Below the pieces are notes generated by a model. The model searched no databases and was not told where the DNA came from. It saw nothing but the letters and a program-made list of their open reading frames with translations. From assembly GCF_023856365.1 (NCBI RefSeq), contig NC_064555.1:22259254-22323253 (forward strand): a stretch of DNA of 64,000 nucleotides. The letters run 5' to 3'. The position numbers were made by a program, and so were the translations under genes. Of this stretch, positions 1-21,973 are shown one piece after another; the stretch's first letter is position 1, and the number at the start of each line of letters is the position of its first letter. The stretch is from Brienomyrus brachyistius (lineage: Eukaryota; Chordata; Actinopteri; Osteoglossiformes; Mormyridae).

Positions 1-1090
1 TGCTGGTTCGGTGTGACGATGGCGATGAGCATCTCCGGGCCCTTTCGATCATCAGCTGGCCTCCAGGTCTCCAGACGCCATAAACATTTACAAACGAGGG
101 AGGTTGCATTCACTTGATAGCATAATTCACTTTAGAATCCAATAACCTGATTAGTAATTTATCTGGTCAATTGACCTTATTAAAATTAAATGCAATGTTA
201 TATATAAAACTTGTGCAAACAGTAAAAAGCTGAATTTACAGCTCAGTTTAAAAGACGGCCTTCATATTGAGTGTGCACTATTCCAGAACCAAACTGTGTT
301 TGGCAGACATTTCACGCTGCACATTAAATATGAATTTCGACTTCGGTGCACCACAGACATCTCTCGCACACCGACTCAGTTCTCGCCAAACATGTGTGAA
401 TGAAGCTCCCAAATTTACATACAGCAGCGTCCATGAGGTTAAGGCAACATCACGCTGGCTACATCAGGACAGACTGTCAGAGCAAGTTTCCATAGAGGAC
501 TTAGAGGAAAGCCCTTACTGAGCAGCCCTGTCACTATGCACAGATGGAGGAACATCACAGACACACATTATATGGCCAAAAGTACGAACATCTCACTGCG
601 AAATCAAAAGTCATTACTATGAAGCTGGTCGGCCCATTGTTGCCATGAAAACACTCTTAGGACGGCTTCCATTAGATGCTGGAACATTGCCAGTGGGACC
701 CACTGCCATTCGGGCTGGATATTGATGCTGAGGGATTAGGTCTCTTTCTGTGAGTCTGTATCTGTGATACATCACTTTGCAGCTGAACTTGCTCCTAACC
801 AGGTCAGTTCCAGCAATGGAGAAATTTAGCAACCTGACTTGTGGCGAAGCTGGCATTCAGTGATGGTGCCAAGCTGAAGGTTACATGCCTCTTCTGTAAC
901 CATTCTGCTAATGTACGTCGCTGGAGACCGCCTGGCTTCGAGCTTAATTATACATCTGTGTCAGCAATAGGTCTGCCTTAATTAGCCAGTGCCTCTCATT
1001 AAGAAGGGGTGTCCACATGCTCTTGGCTGTACTGAGTATTCCTCATAACTATTTTTCAAGTAAACATTTCCAACTTTCATGACTTTCCCA

Positions 1091-1092
<2 letters not shown>
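1..1092. other. unassigned spacer, no gene recognised
   Basis: I see no exon that I can assign here. The first 90 bases on the minus strand are open and GC-richer than the AT-rich stretch at 100-260, but the translation matches nothing I recognise. The two C-terminal exons of slc66a2 still missing from the window would be expected on the minus strand at or before this position; I looked for the conserved MWTSGDAF-type segment and did not find it. Confidence 0.4.
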
Positions 1093-1093
<1 letters not shown>

Positions 1094-1169
<76 letters not shown>

Positions 1170-1183
1170 CGAGAGAAAGAGAG
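1094..1183. repeat. (GT)n / (GA)n compound microsatellite
   Basis: A GT dinucleotide run (about 1094-1129) passes directly into GA-rich and GT-rich blocks up to about 1183. It produces spurious HTHTHT and SLSLSL open frames on the minus strand. Confidence 0.95.
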
Positions 1184-1571
1184 AGGGGAATATAATGAAA
1201 CATTTACCCCAAAGGTAATAACATTTTTGGGCTGAAAATTGACTCGCTCAGTTCGGTCTTCGCTCCTACTACTTTCCATTCTTCGATACCAAAAACATGC
1301 TGATCCAGAGATTCTCCAGGAGACATGCAGACCTTCCCTGAAGCACCACAGTCACAAAGCCAGTAGATGTAGGCCATTCAGTGCATCTTTGGTCTTCGTT
1401 CAGGACTGGAACACGAGTCACCATGAAGGACGCAGTGCTCTTCTGAACTCTATAATCAATACGAACCAAAGCCAGCAACCCAAAAAAAAACACCTGTACG
1501 TTTCAGCAGGAGTATGATGCTTGACCCAGGCAACCCAATCTGTCAGCTGTGAGCATGTTTAATCTGAGCAT

Positions 1572-2222
1572 GTACAGGGACAGGAGAGGGCGCCGACAGA
1601 GGCCCGTCTCACTGACACCAGCGGGTACAGGGACAGGACGGGGCGCCGACAGAGGCCCGTCTCACTGACATCAGCGGGTACAGGGACAGGACGGGGCGCC
1701 GACAGAGGCCCGTCTCACTGACACCAGCGGGTACAGGGACAGGACGGGGCGCCGACAGAGGCCCGTCTCACTGACACCAGCGGGTACAGGGACAGGACGG
1801 GGCGCCGACAGAGGCCCGTCTCACTGACATCAGCGGGTACAGGGACAGGACGGGGCGCCGACAGAGGCCCGTCTCACTGACATCAGCGGGTACAGGGACA
1901 GGACGGGGCGCAGACAGAGGCCCATCTCACTGACACCAGCGGGTACAGGGACAGGACGGGGCGCCGACAGAGGCCCGTCTCACTGACACCAGCGGGTACA
2001 GGGACAGGACGGGGCGCCGACAGAGGCCCGTCTCACTGACACCAGCGGGTACAGGGACAGGAGAGGGCGCCGACAGAGGCCCGTCTCACTGACACCAGCG
2101 GGTACAGGGACAGGTCGGGGCGCCGACAGAGGCCTGTCTCACTGACACCAGCGGGTACAGGGACAGGAGAGGGCGCCGACAGAGGCCCGTCTCACTGACA
2201 CCAGCGGGTACAGGGACAGGAC
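1572..2222. repeat. 53-bp minisatellite, about 12 copies
   Basis: A tandem array with a 53-base period; successive GGTACAGGGACAGG starts fall at about 1573, 1626, 1679, 1732 and so on to 2209. Units are nearly identical, differing mostly at two sites (ACGGGG versus AGAGGG after the start, ACACCAGC versus ACATCAGC at the end). The unit is GC-rich and contains GGCGCCGACAGAGGCCCGTC. The last copy breaks off 13 bases in and runs directly into a dispersed repeat. Confidence 0.97.
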
Positions 2223-2227
2223 GGGGG

Positions 2228-2565
2228 CCTGTCTATGTCTTTGTGGGGACCCTACATTCATTTCTGTAGGCATAACCCTAATCCCAACCAAGACAACCTT
2301 CACTCCTACACAGCCCTAACCTTAACCATAAGTAACAAAACAAAATACAAGACTGTTGGCTAAAAAGATTTCATTCATAGATTTTTATAAAACCAAGTTT
2401 CCCCTTGTAGGGACAGAAATAAAGTCCCCACAAGTAAAAAAAAAAAAAAAAAAAAAAAAACAGGATTTTTGCCACAGTGAGGACGTTGTAATGAAACGTA
2501 ATACATACATAAAACCCCCCCCCCCCACACACACACACACGCACACGCACACGCACGCCGTTTCT
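2228..2565 (+). repeat. CA-tailed dispersed repeat, copy 1
   Basis: It begins near TTTGTGGGGACCCTAC, continues with CATAACCCTAATCCC and CAGCCCTAACCTTAACC, contains an A-run at 2437-2460, and ends in a C-run followed by (CA)n/(CACG)n. The same ordered blocks (TTTGTGGGGACCCTAC, CATAACC, CAGCCCTAACCATAAGTAAC, a block resembling GATTTTTATCACATTGTGG, then CA repeats) recur on the same strand at 7757-8120, so this is one repeat family. I cannot name the family. Confidence 0.75.
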
Positions 2566-2599
2566 ATATTCAGTTAAGTATGGCTGACTTATCCTGACC

Positions 2600-5500
2600 T
2601 TGAAGCAGGAGGAGTGTGGAAAAGGGCCCCTCATCTCCAGTCAGCTGACGGACCCTTCAGAAAGCCTCCGGCGGCGCAGGGTTTCACTTTCTAGCTGCCA
2701 ATTTGTTGAATCCACTTTAAAAACTTTAAAAAGCTTAGGAGGAGGAATGCTAACCTGACACTGCATGAAACAGTTTACCTGGTGTGAAGTAGGAAACCGC
2801 TACGCACATCGCACATGGAGCAAATGTGAATTTTAACACAAGTGGACAAAGACATAGACCTCTACCAACCACTGTTTTGGCACGCGAGTTAGAGAAACAC
2901 CGCATGTGTGGGGTCATCCAAGCAGCACACCCCTGGATACAAATGGCATCTTCCCGTATCCAGGCAACCCTGTGTAACATCTAACGGATGCGGGTGTCTC
3001 TCTCGCCTGGAGCCACCAGGCACCAGCAGCCCATCGGCACGCTTTCTCCGGCAATCGGCATCCCCTAGCAGGCTGACCACCCAGGCAGCACAGGGCAGAC
3101 ACACTGGCTCTCTGGAAGGCCACCACTGGGACCTCACAGGAGCTGATACTCTCCAGAACACAGTAATGCTTCCATGACCTCAGAAGAAAGGGGTCCAGAC
3201 CGTCGTTCTGTTTATTAGCTGAAGCTTTTAACCAGAATTATTCATTTGATGGATATTTAATGAGATTAAGACAATATAGCCGTGTCCCCCCCCCTCCCCC
3301 ATAGGAAGCATGTCGTGACTCAGCAGGGGTTAGCATTAGCAATACAGGCGGGTGGGGGGGGGGAAGGTGTACCCAATTAAGGGGGGGGGGATCTATGATC
3401 TGTATAGCAGACAGGATTCGGAGCTGCATGGTCCACTGGCCTGCCCGCAGACGCACGCCACGCCTCCCGTTGATTATTAAATCAGCACGAGACAATGAGG
3501 GCGTCTAACGAGCTGTCATGGTGAGCCTCGTCAGGACGGAGGACACAGACCGCCCCATCCCCACTTCCTGGGGGCGGCAGACGGGCACCCATCGGCGGCG
3601 GCAAGGACGCTGCGTTTTGGCAGACGCTGCGAAGACGTGGCTGTAGATAAAAGCCAATTTCCAGCCGATTGTTATGAGACAGTCGATAGCGAGCATGAGG
3701 CGGGATGAGAGCGGCACACGGGGGCCTCGACTCCTGACGAGAGAGAAATCGCTCTCGCCATCGTCCGCTGATGTTCCGTCCGGAAACAAAACACTTTATA
3801 AACAGAGAGAGGAACATTGAGCAGAGTTACTATGGAGACAGAGTGGGGAACCGAAAGGCAGAAGGGGGATCGTGCTACGGATGCAACAAGTGTAAACACG
3901 ACGTCGTGGGTGAGCATCCGGGGGCATTAGCAGGGACCGTAACGACCAAGGACTAACCATTCCTGTGTGATGGGGGAGGCAAAACCATTATGCAACCACT
4001 ATAGTACAATATAGGTATCCAGGACAGGGAGGTGCTCAGAACTGGGACTTCAGCATAGCAGCGCCTCCTCACAGTGAATGGAGGTCAGAGGTCGGGGGGT
4101 GGGCAACACAGGAAAGTCAGCTTACACTGATAGCCCCAGCTTACCCATACACCCACGGGGAATACGTGGGTACAACAGGTATGGGCGTGACAGGTGTCTA
4201 CCTACAAACGTTCTTCACTTTACCCATGTGCCCGCTAATAATCTGCTGAGAAGAAAGACCGTTCGTGCTCACATGTCAAATGAGTGATGTGAGGTCAGGT
4301 GCAGGCCTGAAAACTCGATCGGTCACCTAACGACGAGCTGAGGAGAAAACCCACCAGAATATTCCTCACGAGCCAACAAGCCCCCAGCGAACGCACCATG
4401 CTGGCTGATTACAGCTCTGCCAGCCGACGCCCCCGACAGTCCCCAGCCTGTCTGACTGCGGTTTCCCAAGATGAGGCCAAGATGGGCCATTACGCTGTTT
4501 GGGGGCTTCAGTGGGATGAACCATTAAAGAATGGGATGGGGGTGCTTTAAAAAAAAAAAAAAAAAACACAAAAAAACAGAATGTTAAGACAGGGACTAAA
4601 ATAGGAAAGCAGTCCTGCAATCACTTAAGCAAGATTAAAGCGTTCGACAGGTTTTATTTGAGTTATTATTATTATTGTAGGTATTATTAAAATACCTACA
4701 CTAATGTTGGTCTATCCGATTTCTCCACTTCCTGTATTTGCAGTTTGCATTTTTCATTTCCTGTAATATTATCCAACGTAACTAGTCATGATTCCCTGTT
4801 GGTTACGCAGCTGGATAACTGGACTATTGTTGCACAGCTTATAGGGTAACTAGGCAATCTGAATAAACCATCTGTGGGGATGGGGGTGTGGCTTGAGACA
4901 CCCAATGGGAATTACTTGGTTTGCGGCTGGCCAATCACAGAAAACACGTGGGCCACAGCCTAGAGGTCATCTTCATGGGACAGGCCATCTAATCCAATGA
5001 TAAACACACAGCAAGAAGTTATTTTGGGCTCCGTCTTATAAGGGCCATCCTGGGCCTGGAGCAGAGCACCAGCTGTATAAGGATTCCCCAGATCCCACCG
5101 TGACTCATTAGCACAAGTGTGTACATGCAGACGCCGGAGCCCGTGGGCCCACGGCGATATGACGGGACCTGGGAAACCGGCCCGGCATCACGGCCATCTC
5201 AGTCACCGCACTGAGTGCTGACTGAACCCGGTCATTTCTCAACGAGTCGGTATAAATGGGATCACGGAGCCCCTGGGGTCTCACTCGATTCTGAAACATT
5301 AGCAAAATGTCTCCCAGAACACTAATGTATTAAACCCCATCCAAGCCGGGGTGAGCTAATTACTCATAATGACAGTGACGACAGTGAAAAAGCAGGGTCT
5401 TAGCTTTGAGGACACGCCCAGCTGGACAGATCCCCTTCCCCTGCCCGATCGCACTGCCAGCATCGCCGTGATGCATTCCCACTTAAAAGTTCTGAGCAGC

Positions 5501-7105
5501 TGCTGACTGGAGATCAGCAGAGCACCTAGGCGACCAGCAGACAGAACACGCTGATTGGGGAGGGGGGCATGTTCTTCCGCAACAAGTTCCAGGGAACAAA
5601 CATCGCTAATTAAAATCCAAAGGAAGCCATTAACCTTCGGCCCCCCCTGCCACCCCAGCCCCAAAGCACTCCTGTCAGAGTAACACAGCAGTGAACAGCC
5701 CGGCTCCTGCTCCACTGCCCGGTAATTAGACTGAATCAGAGAGGGCGCTGCCCCCTGGCACACGCCGCCCCCCACCCCCTACAAAGTGGCCGCGGGCCCC
5801 GGGACCCACTGGGATGGGTGGCAGGGTTTTCTTTGTGACACGGAGCTCATTAGGGGAGGAAACCATACCACCGCGATGCTGGAGTGTGTGATCCAGGGGG
5901 TCAGTGCAGAGGGAGAGAGATCGCAGGCAGGACAAATTCAGTTTAAGGCCTGGCCGCATACAAAGTGCACAGTCAGTAATGAGCCCGTTAGGAAATGCTC
6001 CACATTAGGAACAATGAAATGTGGACGGTGTGAAGAGGGATGAAGGTGTGAGGGAAAGCTGCATTTCCAAAGGGGGCCACTGGGTAGCGCTCTAATGTTC
6101 CAAGGAGATATGAAAGCTGAGAGGTTTTACTGGACCCACTGTGGTTTGATAGGGCTGGGTGAACCTGCATTACTGCAGTGTATAAAGCGCGGCCTCAAAG
6201 GGGCCCTACACAGGCCCCATGCTAAAGGTAAAGTAAACCTGCTATAAGCAGAGAGCCCCCTACTGGAAGACTGAAGCAGACGGAAGCACACCAGAAACGA
6301 CAGAATACAGAGCAGAGCTGAAATCAAAGCAGAGAGCGGCAGGTAACACAGGGGGCTCCTTCACCTAAGTGAGAATGAAACCTCACCATCAATAACCAGT
6401 GTGGGGTTGGCCAGAGGAGCAGCCGATTACAGTAGTCAGGTAAATAATGGCTACGCTGCCCCCCCCCCCCCCCCCCCCCCATCATGGCTGCTTTAATTGC
6501 CCGTCAAACAGATGCAGCTTAGCCAGAGGCACCTGAACTCCCTCAAAGATCATGCCGTACGGTAACGATTCACCAGCAGCCCATTTAGCCTCTGACACAG
6601 AATCCAGGCCTCCCCGAGCACCAAAGCCAGCGGCAACTACCGCATTAATTAAAGTACCTAAAAACAAACAGCTGACACTGTCATAATTAGCATCCTGCAG
6701 TCCGGGAAACTCCTCAGTGCCTCCTGGCTGCCGTTAAAGGTATAATTACTAAAATGGGGAAAAAAAACAAACAAACATCGAAACGTGATCAGAGTACTTA
6801 ACAGCACACACTGCTAGCTGTAGCAGCGATAAAGGTACGAATCATGAGGAATGACTAAAACGCTGAATATTAGCGCATATTAACAGTGCAGGTGAAATAC
6901 AGGATACGCCGGATGCTAAATGCCAGATGTCCCCATCGATCTGCTTTAGTCACGTTTTCTGCTGTTGAAGTGTTCAGAGCAAAATGTTGATTTGTCACGT
7001 CGTGGTGAGACAGCGGGGGGCAATCAGGAGCCCGTCGTAGCTTAGCAATGTGAAACTGGGCCAGGGCAGGCTGAAGCAACACTGATTCTGAGGGGGCTGA
7101 TTGCA
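2600..7105. other. spacer with homopolymer runs, no gene seen
   Basis: Nothing here resembles an exon of a known protein. There are G-runs near 3352-3363 and 3381-3390, an A-run near 4549-4566, a small ATT microsatellite near 4663-4690, and a run of 22 C at 6459-6480. If slc66a2 continues leftward this whole stretch is probably its intron 4. Confidence 0.5.
6459..6480. repeat. C22 homopolymer
   Basis: An uninterrupted run of 22 C, directly before ATCATGG. Such long runs are often of uncertain length in assemblies. Confidence 0.95.
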
Positions 7106-7109
7106 CAGG

Positions 7110-7556
7110 CCGGCGGGAAACGGCATGTGAGGACCGCTACCATCAGTCATCACTCCTTTAGCATTAGCGGTGTAGCGGGAAACGGCATGTGAGGACTGCT
7201 ACCCATCAGTCATCACTCCTTTAGCATTAACGGTGTAGCGGGAAACGGCATGTGAGGACTGCTACCCATCAGTCATCACTCCTTTAGCATTAGCAGTGTA
7301 GCGGGAAACAGCATGTGAGGACCGCTACCCATCAGTCATCACTCCTTTAGCATTAGCGGTGTAGCGGGAAACGGCATGTGAGGACCGCTACCCATCAGTC
7401 ATCACTCCTTTAGCATTAACGGTGTAGCGGGAAACGGCATGTGAGGACCGCTACCCATCAGTCATCACTCCTTTAGCATTAGCGGTGTAGCGGGAAACGG
7501 CATGTGAGGACTGCTACCCATCAGTCATCACTCCTTTAGCATTAGCAGTGTAGTGG
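7110..7556. repeat. 63-bp minisatellite, about 7 copies
   Basis: A tandem array with a 63-base period: the block TGTAGCGGGAAACGGCATG starts at about 7171, 7234, 7297 and so on. Each unit also carries CAGTCATCACTCCTTTAGC. Copies differ by single bases (GGACCGCT versus GGACTGCT, TTAGCGG versus TTAACGG). Confidence 0.96.
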
Positions 7557-7756
7557 GAAGCACTTACAGCAGGAAGAACAGAACTACTATGAAATGTACA
7601 GGATCTTTAAACAGTTGTAAATAGCCAACTTATTATAGATTCTGTATTCTTGATGAACAGCAGGAAAAAAACGTCATGCTTATTTTGCAAAAGTAGCAAT
7701 TTTTAAAAAACTAACACCGTGTGAAATAACTTGGACTGATAACATGTACACACACA

Positions 7757-8052
7757 CCACTTTGTGGGGACCCTACCTTTATTTCTATGAACATAACCCA
7801 ATGACCTCACCCCCCACCCAGCCCTAACCATAAGTAACTAAACAAGATACAAGACATTTGAAATTCTTAGTTTTTTAATTGCCTTCACAGATTTTAAAAT
7901 TGAGTTTCCATTTGTGGGTATTAAAAAATGTTCCCACTGGGACAAAATAACAGATTTTTATCACATTGTGGGGGAGAGGCAATATAATATATGCATCACT
8001 CACTCACTCACTCACACACTCACACACTCACACACTCACACACTCACACACA

Positions 8053-8120
<68 letters not shown>
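7757..8120 (+). repeat. CA-tailed dispersed repeat, copy 2, with long (CA)n
   Basis: This is the second copy of the family at 2228-2565. It starts at TTTGTGGGGACCCTACC and ends in (CTCACA)n followed by a pure CA run from about 8047 to 8119. The CA run ends only about 36 bases before the splice donor of slc66a2 exon 4 (minus strand), so it sits at the very start of that intron in transcript direction. Confidence 0.8.
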
Positions 8121-8154
8121 ACTTTGGGGGAGGCCCCTAGCAGCCCGGCTCCTA

Positions 8155-18874
<10,720 letters not shown>

Positions 18875-19637
18875 ATGGCTGAATCGAACTGGAATGCAGC
18901 TCAGGATTTAACAGATTTTGTAAGTCTGACGTTACATTGAGAGGCGTAGGAACCTAGGGGGACGTGAACCCCCCAGTATTTAAGTCCAGTTAGACTTCAT
19001 TCATTCCCCCAATAGAGTTTCGTATTAAAATTAAGTTGTGTAGCCACCAATGACCCACTCTCTCCGCTTTCGGTAACACTTGACTCCCAGTGCTCATTTG
19101 TTTTAATCTATTAGCAACGGGAAAATGCAACAATCAAACGAATATTATCCATAGATACAATTTTTAACATGTTAACAAAGAGGGAGGCTTGTCATTTTTC
19201 GTTTTTGTTGTCACTTTTTGCAATCATACGGAATTACCAGCTCCAAATGCAGCTAGCGAAACCAGCTACTCTAGGGAAAAAGTATATTGTATTGTATAGC
19301 TCTTGTTGGCTAATTGTGTTCGCTAAATCAGATTTTCTTTTTCTGTTCAGATGGAAACTACGATGCAGAAGCTTCAGAAAAGGTTTCAGGACATGTCTGA
19401 CCAGCTAGTCTCAAGAAATATCCTTAGTGCTATAATAACACTTTTTCCACTGTAAACTGCAGTTTCAAAATCATGTCACATGCACGTGAAATACCTGGGG
19501 TTGGTGTGTGACCGAAGCGACTACATTCCTTAACGTAGACACTGGACGAAATGGGAACCAGAATTGATGACTTGGAAAAGAATGTTGCTGATCTCATGAA
19601 ACAGGCAGGGATGGAAGAGCCTCAATCTTCAAAATGA
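18875..19637 (+). CDS. hsbp1l1: heat shock factor-binding protein 1-like 1, complete, with an AT-AC intron
   Basis: Exons 18875-18919, 19351-19417 and 19543-19637 give 68 residues: [15 protein letters not shown], then [18 protein letters not shown]..., then [20 protein letters not shown] and a short tail. This matches the HSBP1 family of small trimeric/hexameric coiled coils that bind HSF1; heptad hydrophobics run through most of the protein. HSBP1 (76 aa) and HSBP1L1 are close; I choose HSBP1L1 because its human neighbours are SLC66A2 and TXNL4A. Intron 1 is GT-AG. Intron 2 starts ATATCCTT and ends in AC, with TTCCTTAAC just upstream; only this AT-AC reading gives the expected SRMDEMGTR junction. 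The gene converges on txnl4a. Confidence 0.92.
19418..19542 (+). other. hsbp1l1: U12-type AT-AC intron of hsbp1l1
   Basis: A 125-nt intron. Its 5' end is ATATCCTT (19418-19425), the textbook minor-spliceosome donor; the branch-site consensus TTCCTTAAC is at 19526-19534; the intron ends in AC at 19541-19542, about 10 nt after the branch A. No GT-AG alternative restores the conserved reading frame. Confidence 0.9.
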
Positions 19638-20186
19638 CTTTTTGTACAGGCCGTATACATGTGCAGAGTTAATGTTTGTAAATTGCTTAAGTACAGAACC
19701 ATAACGTGAACAGAAGTGCCTTTCGTGTCCAGCAACAAGATTGAAGCAGTTCAAACCAGAAATAAGTGTGAATTCAAAACCAAAACGTGTTAGCTGCATC
19801 TCACAAAGGTTTGTTTTGTTAAAAAGGATTCATTTTGTATTTGCAACTGGTTTAAACATCAGCTGCTTTGTAATGCAATGGCAACATCAGCACAATTTCA
19901 CACAAGGACCAAACACCACACATGTATATTCTTTTCTTGTAACATTCTAATTTGATCAATTGGCAGTTATTTATAAATAGAATGATGCACAGAAAAAAAA
20001 ATTTCAAACAGTTTATTCTGACAAGAATCTACCTTTTCCACCATTTTGCAAATTACAAAGGATTCATTATGTAATAAAAAAAACACTCAAACATTGACTT
20101 GGTGAATTTCCTTCTACAAATCATATATTCAGACTTCAGTTAACCTAAATGTCCATGGTAAACCGACAAGGAGAGGAAAACAGTAC
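19638..20186. terminator. convergent 3' UTRs of hsbp1l1 (+) and txnl4a (-)
   Basis: The two stop codons face each other across 549 bases. The plus-strand poly(A) signal AATAAA is at 20073-20078; the minus-strand signal (TTTATT on plus) is at 20012-20017. If both are used, the hsbp1l1 message would end near 20090-20100 and the txnl4a message near 19990-20000, so the two 3' ends would overlap by roughly 100 bases. Confidence 0.6.
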
Positions 20187-21036
20187 TTAGTATCTGTATT
20201 TTGTTGAGTAGTCCTTTGGAGACACGACTAGACCTCTTCCTTTCCGCGCACCACGGTAAACTGTCTCCACAATGTCTATCATCTCCTGCTTGTCCTCCAT
20301 AGTCCAATTGATTTTGTTGTTGTTACCTGTTCCCAGGTCAATCATGATGTGCTTGTTCCTGGGTGAAGTGATCATAAGAAGTAACTAAACCAAACATTTC
20401 TATCAACTGGTTTGTACTAATGCAAGAATTTTAACTGAAATACGGGAGCAGTTAATCACAATAAAAACTAAAATCAGAATCCTCAGTTTTTCAATGAACA
20501 AACTTGAAATGGTTATCAGATTAAGGGAAGGTAATCACAATTATCATAACAGCTTTTGTAAAACATTTACCATTTATTACACTGAAGAAGGAAGCAAAGC
20601 ACTAACCTGAAAAAGAACATTACTGTACAGGGATCATATAACTCGTACATCTTGTTGAAGTCGGGTACCTCAGTGATATCCACCAGGTAAATAACTGCAA
20701 AATTTTTTACCTGAAGAAGATAACATGAATCAGATGTGTAACCACATACAACACACAGATGCATTCCTTAGAATTTCCACCACTTCAGTCATCAGAATCT
20801 CTGAAATTAAAGTTTGAGATCAATTTGATCGGTTTTACGTGTCGAACGTACTGGAAAATGTATTTAAATTCAACATACATACCTTTTCAGCGATGCTGTA
20901 CAAAACTTCGTCCATCTTCATACAAGTCGGGTCCCAGTCATGCCCGAATCGAATGACTAGAACTCTGTCCTCTTCGGACAGAATAGCTTGGTCAACTTGC
21001 CAGCCATTATGAAGATGCGGGAGCATGTACGACATC
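20187..21036 (-). CDS. txnl4a: thioredoxin-like 4A (U5 snRNP DIM1 protein), complete
   Basis: Coding exons 20883-21035 (ATG at 21035), 20607-20710 and 20187-20358, all GT-AG, sum to 142 residues plus stop, exactly the length of vertebrate TXNL4A. The protein starts MSYMLPHLHNGWQVDQAIL and ends RGLVVSPKDYSTKYRY. It has a thioredoxin fold but lacks the CxxC redox pair. It is a U5 snRNP component of the U4/U6.U5 tri-snRNP, needed for pre-mRNA splicing in the nucleus. The identity to the mammalian protein is near complete apart from a few conservative changes (for example EEDRVLVIRF). An acceptor (CTATCAG) ends one base before the ATG, so a non-coding 5' exon must lie upstream. Confidence 0.97.
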
Positions 21037-21352
21037 CTGATAGGGCCAAGCAAACAAACAAACAAAAAGGCGATCAGGACGCAAATATTTAACGTCGGGC
21101 CACTGGTCGTGAAGTCTTTCCCCCCTTCTCCTTTGCCCCCCTCTATAATAGCTACATACAGCTAAGGTGATGATTCGGTGAGTGGGATACTTGAATAAAT
21201 CAATCCTTGTGCTTATGACAAGCCTTACAGACGGTATTAAAGTTGTAGATCGTTTAGAAAGGCACACCGGTTTCCTACCACTGACATTACTATAACGACG
21301 TTAACAGGGCTCCGGCTAACCGGGAAACGACTAAAAATAAAACAGTCCTTAC

Positions 21353-21540
21353 CTGGCAAAGTGGCTAACAGATACTCGCTATCGACTGCTATTCGTTTTT
21401 ATACGGAATACTGATCGAAATCAAAAACGGGCCATGAAAGCACTAAACCTCCAAAATCACTATAAACCTTTGAGACAAGACACCACCAAATACAGCGGTT
21501 TTAATGCAACCCCGACGTTACGCCTGCGTTCGCCTACGTC
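21353..21540 (-). promoter_or_regulatory. txnl4a: probable txnl4a non-coding first exon and promoter
   Basis: A good minus-strand donor (TTTGCCAG then gtaagga) ends at 21353 and would join the acceptor at 21036 just before the ATG. Upstream sequence at about 21500-21570 has several CpG (CCCGACGTTACGCCTGCGTTCGC, GACGGCGCAGCGACG), fitting a promoter. The exact transcription start is a guess. Confidence 0.5.
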
Positions 21541-21973
21541 ATAAGTGTGAGACGGCGCAGCGACGTTCGGCGGTCTAACTATTAACTGTTCCGGGATCAG
21601 TTACACGTTGTTTACGCCCGAATTACGATGCTCAGTTATTTTACAGATTAATTTTTAAAATGTAGATCTTGATTTGTAGGTATGACTCTACGTAATATAA
21701 TTTGGGATCAGGGCGAGCCAGGAAATTATTGGTGTTTTTAAGATGTACTGATGCAGTCATGTAGGATAAAACAAAATCATGTAATGCAATTCTTTAGAAA
21801 ATGTAAGACTATTCAAAAATACCTGATCGGATCCGAACTCTGATGGCTTGCGTTCTTTTGACCAGAGCTCCACCATAGGTTCACCACACCTGAACCCATG
21901 GTGGGGGCGAAACTCTTATAAAAAGAATGCAAGCCATTAAAGTTAGAGTCTAATCTTTATTGTTTTGATTGTA

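Noticed and set aside
241..521. Plus-strand segment reading KTAFIL-like, considered as an slc66a2 exon
   Set aside because: It is on the wrong strand, lacks the surrounding conserved residues and has no matching splice sites.
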